Positions 60,784 through 64,000 of a stretch of DNA of 64,000 nucleotides are shown here, one piece after another. A model generated the notes under the pieces. That model was not told where the DNA came from. It made no database searches and saw nothing but the letters and a program-made list of their open reading frames with translations. Position numbers and translations under genes: made by a program. The stretch lies in NCBI RefSeq assembly GCF_040730185.1, contig NZ_CP160402.1, positions 1,612,001 through 1,676,000 of the forward strand. The letters run 5' to 3'. Numbering within the stretch: position 1 is the first letter of the stretch; every line of letters starts with the position of its first letter. The stretch is from Streptomyces sp. Je 1-332 (GTDB lineage Bacteria; Actinomycetota; Actinomycetes; Streptomycetales; Streptomycetaceae).

Positions 60784-61296
60784 ATGCGGGCGGCTCAACC
60801 GGATCAGACAGACCGTTCGGCCCGGCTGCGTGCCGTGCGCCCCGTCCTCTGGGGGGCCTTGGCCGCGCTCGCCGCCGGCGCCGTGCTCTGCGTGGTCGGC
60901 TGGTACGGCGTGTCGGGCGAACGCTTCGCCGAGCGGCAGCTCCCGTATCTGGCGTCGTGCACGGTGCCCGGCGCGGCGCTGATCGTCGCCGGGGCGGTGC
61001 TCTACGCGCCCGGCAGAAGCACGTTGGCCACGGCCCGCGTAGAGGAGCTGTACGAGCTCCTGGTGACGGCGGGCACGCCTCCCGCCACGCCGGAGCGGCC
61101 GGCCCCGGTGGCGACGAGCGGCGACCTGCTGATGATGCCCGGCGGCACCCTCTGGCACCGGGCGGACTGCCCCCTGGTGGCGGGAAAACCGGAGGCGGTC
61201 CCCGCCGACACCCACATCCTCGCGACCGGCGACCTGAGCCCCTGCCCCATCTGCGAACCGCAGCCGACCCCCCTCACCCCGTCACCGGAGCGATGA
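60784..61296 (+). CDS. Small membrane protein with Cys/His metal-site motif
   Basis: 170 residues from ATG 60784 with GGGGGC upstream (GTG 60766 possible). Two helices (VLWGALAALAAGAVLCVVGW and PYLASCTVPGAALIVAGAVL), a cytoplasmic helix, and a C-terminal motif LWHRADCPLVAG, then LSPCPICEP, i.e. HxxxC and CxxC, reminiscent of the Ada-type zinc site. Its stop is four bases before the Liv gene, so the two are one operon. It may regulate or assemble the transporter; that is inference. Confidence 0.75.
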   Translation: MRAAQPDQTDRSARLRAVRPVLWGALAALAAGAVLCVVGWYGVSGERFAERQLPYLASCTVPGAALIVAGAVLYAPGRSTLATARVEELYELLVTAGTPPATPERPAPVATSGDLLMMPGGTLWHRADCPLVAGKPEAVPADTHILATGDLSPCPICEPQPTPLTPSPER

Positions 61297-61300
61297 GCCG

Positions 61301-64000
61301 GTGGCCTCCCTGAGCTACGACCTGACGCTGGCCGGGCTCGCGGTCGGCAGCGCCGCGGCACTCACCGGCATCGGCCTGATCGTCACGTACCGCGCGACCG
61401 GCGTCCTCAACTTCGCGCATGGCGCGATCGCGATGGTCTGCGCGTACGTCCTGCGCCAGCTGACGGTGGAGTGGAACTGGCCGCTGCCCCTGGCCACGGC
61501 GGCCACCCTCCTCCTGATCGCCCCGGCCATCGGCCTGCTCCTGGAGAAGGCGGTCTTCCGCCCCTTGGCGGTCCTGGGCAGCGACCCGGCGCAGACCCTG
61601 GTGGCGTCCATCGGCGTGTTCATCCTCCTGGTCGGCGGCGCCGCGCTGATCTGGGGCCAGGGAGCGAAGGCCGACGCCCCCACCCTCGTATCGGCGGACC
61701 CCTGGGCGCAGTTGGCGGTGACGACCGCCCTCGCTCTCGCGGTCTGGGCCGTCACCCGCTGGACCCGCTTCGGCAGCGAACTGCGGGCCGTGGTCGACAA
61801 CCGCCCCCTCGCGGTCCTCAGCGGTATCGACGCGGACCGGGTGGCCTCGGTGGGCTGGGCGTTCGGCGCCTTCACGGCGGGGCTCACCGGCGTACTGCTC
61901 GCCCCCTTCGTACGTCTTGACCCGTACGGCATGCCGCTGCTCGTGATGGAGGTGGTGGCGGTAGCCGTGGCGGCCCGTATGCGCAGCCTGTTCGTCGCGG
62001 TGACGGTGGCCCTCGGAATCGGCGTGGCCCAGAGCCAGTTGACCCGTCTGCATCCCGCCGGCTGGGCGGAGCCCCTTCTCCAGGCCCTGGGAGCGAACCT
62101 CTTCGTGGTGGCTCTCCTCGTGGCGGCCCTCGTGCTGCCGGGCGTCGGCTCGCAGAGCACGCTCCCCCGCATGGCGACAGCACGCTTCCCGTCACCGCCG
62201 GGCGCGTGGATAGTGGCGGCGGTCCTCTTCCTCATCCCCTTGGGCTTCGCGGGGTCCGACCTCACCACGTCCGTCCAGGTCCCGGCCCTCGCGGTGATCC
62301 TCCTCTCCCTGGTGATCGTCACCGGCAGGGGCGGCCAGATCTCCCTGGGCCAGGCGGCGTACGCGGGTCTTGGCGCGCTCTTCACCGCGCTCCTGACGGC
62401 GGGGCGCTTCCCTGGCCTGCCCGAACTCCCCCATCTCCCGGCCCTGGCGGTGGCCGTCCTCCTGGTGGCCCCCCTCGGTCTCCTCACCGGCTGGCCCGCG
62501 ATCAGCCGACGTGGCCTGGCGCTCGCGCTGGCGACGTTCGCCGTCGGCGTCGGCGTCAGCCGGTTCGTCTTCGCCCAGCCGTACGCCACGTCGGGCCTCG
62601 CCCTGGGCCGCCCGGCGGGCTTCGACAGCGACCGCGCGTACTACGTCCTCGAACTGGTCCTGCTGGCCGCGGCGTTGCTCTTCGCGTTCAGCATGCGCCG
62701 GGGCCGTGTGGGGCGCGCCCTTGCCGCGATGCGGGATCACGAGGCGGGGGCGGTGGCCGCGGGTGTGTCCGTACGCTCCCTGAAGCTCACGGCGTTCGTG
62801 GCCGGCGCGGGTCTTGCCGCCCTGGGGGGCGGGATGCTGGGCATGGGCCTACGGGCCTTCGACCCCGCCGCGTACGACCCCGTGCGGGGGCTCCTCTGGT
62901 TCGCGGCGGTGGTGGTCCTCGGCGCGGACAGCCTGCTCGGCGCGTTGGTTGCGGCTTCGCTTCTGGTGGGCCTGGACGCGGGGGCGCGGGGCGGGGTGGC
63001 GGCGGCCTTGATCGGCGTCCTCGCGGTCCTGCAAGGCCGGCCGGCTGCCGCCGGGGGCCTACGCCGTCCTTCCCTGACGCCGCTGGGCCTCCGAACCCGC
63101 AGCGTCCTGACCCCCGGCACCCTCACCACAGCGAACACGCTCCCCCACCCACCCACCCGATCACCCCGCATCCACCCCTGGCCGAACAACCTCTCCCACC
63201 CACCCACCCGATTGCCCCGTGGCGGGTGGGCGGGGCCCGTTTGGTTGCCCCGCAGCGGGCGGGTGGGCCCTACCTGGCTGTCTCGTTGGCGGGCGGGGGC
63301 CGGTCGTTTGTCCCACAGCCAAGGGGGAGGGCTTACCTGGCTGCTGCGCTGGCGGGCGGGGACCGACCGTACGTCCCACAGCCAAGGGGCAGGGCTCGCC
63401 GGGCCGCTTCGTCGGGGGGCGGGGACCGATCGCTCGCCCCACAGCCGAGGGGCAGGGCTCACCCGGCTGCTGCGTCGACGAACGCGGACCGAACACTCGC
63501 CCCACAACCGGCGGACAAGGCTCACCCGGCTACTGCGTCGACGAACGCGGACCGAACGCCCGCCCCACAACCGACGAGCCAGGCTCACCCGGCTGCTGCG
63601 TCGGCGGGCAGGGACCGATCGCTTACCCCGCGGCGAAATGGGGGACGGCGTGCAGACGCCGTCACTGCCCGAGGGGACGTGCCGGTATGTCTGCCCGGAG
63701 CACGGTTCGCGGCACTCCGGTGCCGAAGTAACCCGGCGGCCACCGGACGATAGCGAGGACGGACATACCGGCGCGGCCCCGCCCTCAACAGAACCCCGGC
63801 GCAACACCACGCACCCGCACCTGCCCCCGAACCCCAGCGAGACCGAACCCCAGCACAGCACCACGCACCCGCACCCGTACCCGTACCCAGCAGCAACAGA
63901 AGTCCCGCCCCCAGACGCACCCCGCCACCAGCCCCCGCACCCCCTCACGGCCCACCACATCACCGCCACCTACGACGGCTTCACCGCCCTGGACGACGTG
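61301..64000 (+). CDS. LivH-LivM-LivG-type fused ABC transporter, 3' end outside window
   Basis: GTG 61301 begins a frame open for 900 codons to the window edge. Residues 1-290 are LivH-like (LAVGSAAALTGIGLIVTYRA, TGVLNFAHGAIAM). Residues 300-583 are LivM-like (GRGGQISLGQAAYAGLGALF, and LAAMRDHEAGAVAAGVSVRS). Residues 585-880 are a Pro/Arg/Gly-rich linker holding a 63-bp tandem repeat. The last codons, HHITATYDGFTALDDV, are the beginning of a LivG ATPase. A single-chain Liv transporter is known in Actinobacteria, but this linker is far longer than usual. A TTA codon (63623-63625) lies in the linker. Whether it is one protein or LivG restarts internally (for example ATG 63638) is unproven. Confidence 0.85.
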   Translation, partial: MASLSYDLTLAGLAVGSAAALTGIGLIVTYRATGVLNFAHGAIAMVCAYVLRQLTVEWNWPLPLATAATLLLIAPAIGLLLEKAVFRPLAVLGSDPAQTLVASIGVFILLVGGAALIWGQGAKADAPTLVSADPWAQLAVTTALALAVWAVTRWTRFGSELRAVVDNRPLAVLSGIDADRVASVGWAFGAFTAGLTGVLLAPFVRLDPYGMPLLVMEVVAVAVAARMRSLFVAVTVALGIGVAQSQLTRLHPAGWAEPLLQALGANLFVVALLVAALVLPGVGSQSTLPRMATARFPSPPGAWIVAAVLFLIPLGFAGSDLTTSVQVPALAVILLSLVIVTGRGGQISLGQAAYAGLGALFTALLTAGRFPGLPELPHLPALAVAVLLVAPLGLLTGWPAISRRGLALALATFAVGVGVSRFVFAQPYATSGLALGRPAGFDSDRAYYVLELVLLAAALLFAFSMRRGRVGRALAAMRDHEAGAVAAGVSVRSLKLTAFVAGAGLAALGGGMLGMGLRAFDPAAYDPVRGLLWFAAVVVLGADSLLGALVAASLLVGLDAGARGGVAAALIGVLAVLQGRPAAAGGLRRPSLTPLGLRTRSVLTPGTLTTANTLPHPPTRSPRIHPWPNNLSHPPTRLPRGGWAGPVWLPRSGRVGPTWLSRWRAGAGRLSHSQGGGLTWLLRWRAGTDRTSHSQGAGLAGPLRRGAGTDRSPHSRGAGLTRLLRRRTRTEHSPHNRRTRLTRLLRRRTRTERPPHNRRARLTRLLRRRAGTDRLPRGEMGDGVQTPSLPEGTCRYVCPEHGSRHSGAEVTRRPPDDSEDGHTGAAPPSTEPRRNTTHPHLPPNPSETEPQHSTTHPHPYPYPAATEVPPPDAPRHQPPHPLTAHHITATYDGFTALDDV
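63278..63637 (+). repeat. 63-bp tandem repeat in the Liv linker
   Basis: Five full units begin at 63278, 63341, 63404, 63467 and 63530, plus a partial one at 63593. Each is 21 codons; the shared pattern is LLRR-AGTDR-PHS-GAGLT-. Unit length divisible by three keeps the frame, and most other frames stay open too. Two 33-bp units precede it (63210 and 63243). Confidence 0.9.

Noticed and set aside
62206..63753. 515-codon plus-strand ORF in another frame of the Liv gene
   Set aside because: Pro/Gly/Arg-rich shadow with no transporter features; it is out of frame with both LivM and the LivG start.
62737..63969. 410-codon minus-strand ORF over the Liv repeat region
   Set aside because: The 63-bp repeats keep several frames open; only the plus frame continues the LivM and LivG domains.
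1..64000. tRNA, rRNA, CRISPR or insertion-sequence features
   Set aside because: No convincing T-loop/CCA patterns, spaced identical repeats or transposase sequences were seen by eye; a dedicated scan was not possible.

Overview
The window is a piece of Streptomyces chromosome. GC content is very high and biased to third codon positions, GTG and TTG starts are common, many genes overlap by ATGA/GTGA, and the gene content is typical of the genus (streptogrisin-type proteases, DnaE2, a SepF paralogue, a secreted AA10 LPMO, an SGNH esterase, a DUF5925 AAA protein). From memory, and not checked here, the order esterase - LPMO - lipase - dnaE2 - SepF resembles the S. coelicolor SCO172x-175x region. 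I saw no tRNA, rRNA, CRISPR array, insertion sequence or antibiotic core-synthase gene.

Layout. 1-6.4 kb: the tail of a LuxR-type regulator, a decayed ABC permease fragment, a Tat-exported M20 amidohydrolase, a small conserved-looking ORF, a membrane Ser/Thr kinase and a secreted SGNH esterase. 6.6-16.5 kb: a surface or extracellular polysaccharide cluster containing a small membrane protein, an acyltransferase, two GT2 glycosyltransferases, a polysaccharide deacetylase, a 1287-residue flippase fused to a GT-C-like membrane module, and a convergent membrane-anchored glycoside hydrolase. Two of these genes carry TTA codons, which suggests bldA (developmental) control. 16.7-21.8 kb: an AAA protein, a GntR regulator, acetyltransferases, a DUF402 protein, a methyltransferase-Nudix fusion and a VOC remnant. 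21.8-25.7 kb: a tctCBA tricarboxylate transporter operon divergent from a CitB-type response regulator, with a GGTACG repeat array between them. 26-32 kb: a sortase-anchored LPMO, a secreted lipase behind a Crp-like palindrome, and a NarL/HisKA_3 two-component pair divergent from an ABC exporter.

32-42 kb: a Y-family protein lacking catalytic acids and dnaE2 form an operon behind a LexA box; then a DUF3533 membrane protein, a RecF/OLD-like ATPase, and adhE behind a perfect Rex-type operator. 41.8-54.3 kb: two secreted S1 proteases, an SPFH protein, DUF1684 and DUF5685 proteins, SepF, an acyl-CoA dehydrogenase with its own palindrome, an MFS exporter, a PIG-V-like mannosyltransferase, a PAP2 phosphatase and an I78 protease inhibitor. 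54.7-64 kb: a stand-alone ctaD, a GT4 gene with an unknown partner, and a divergent branched-chain amino-acid-type uptake system: two lipoproteins on the minus strand, and on the plus strand a small metal-site membrane protein and one open frame joining LivH, LivM and the start of LivG through a 63-bp tandem-repeat linker.

The strongest regulatory calls are the Rex operator at adhE, the LexA box at dnaE2 and the four TTA codons. The most unusual protein architectures are the flippase/GT-C fusion, the LivHMG ORF with its expanding repeat linker, and the Cys-rich DUF5685 protein.
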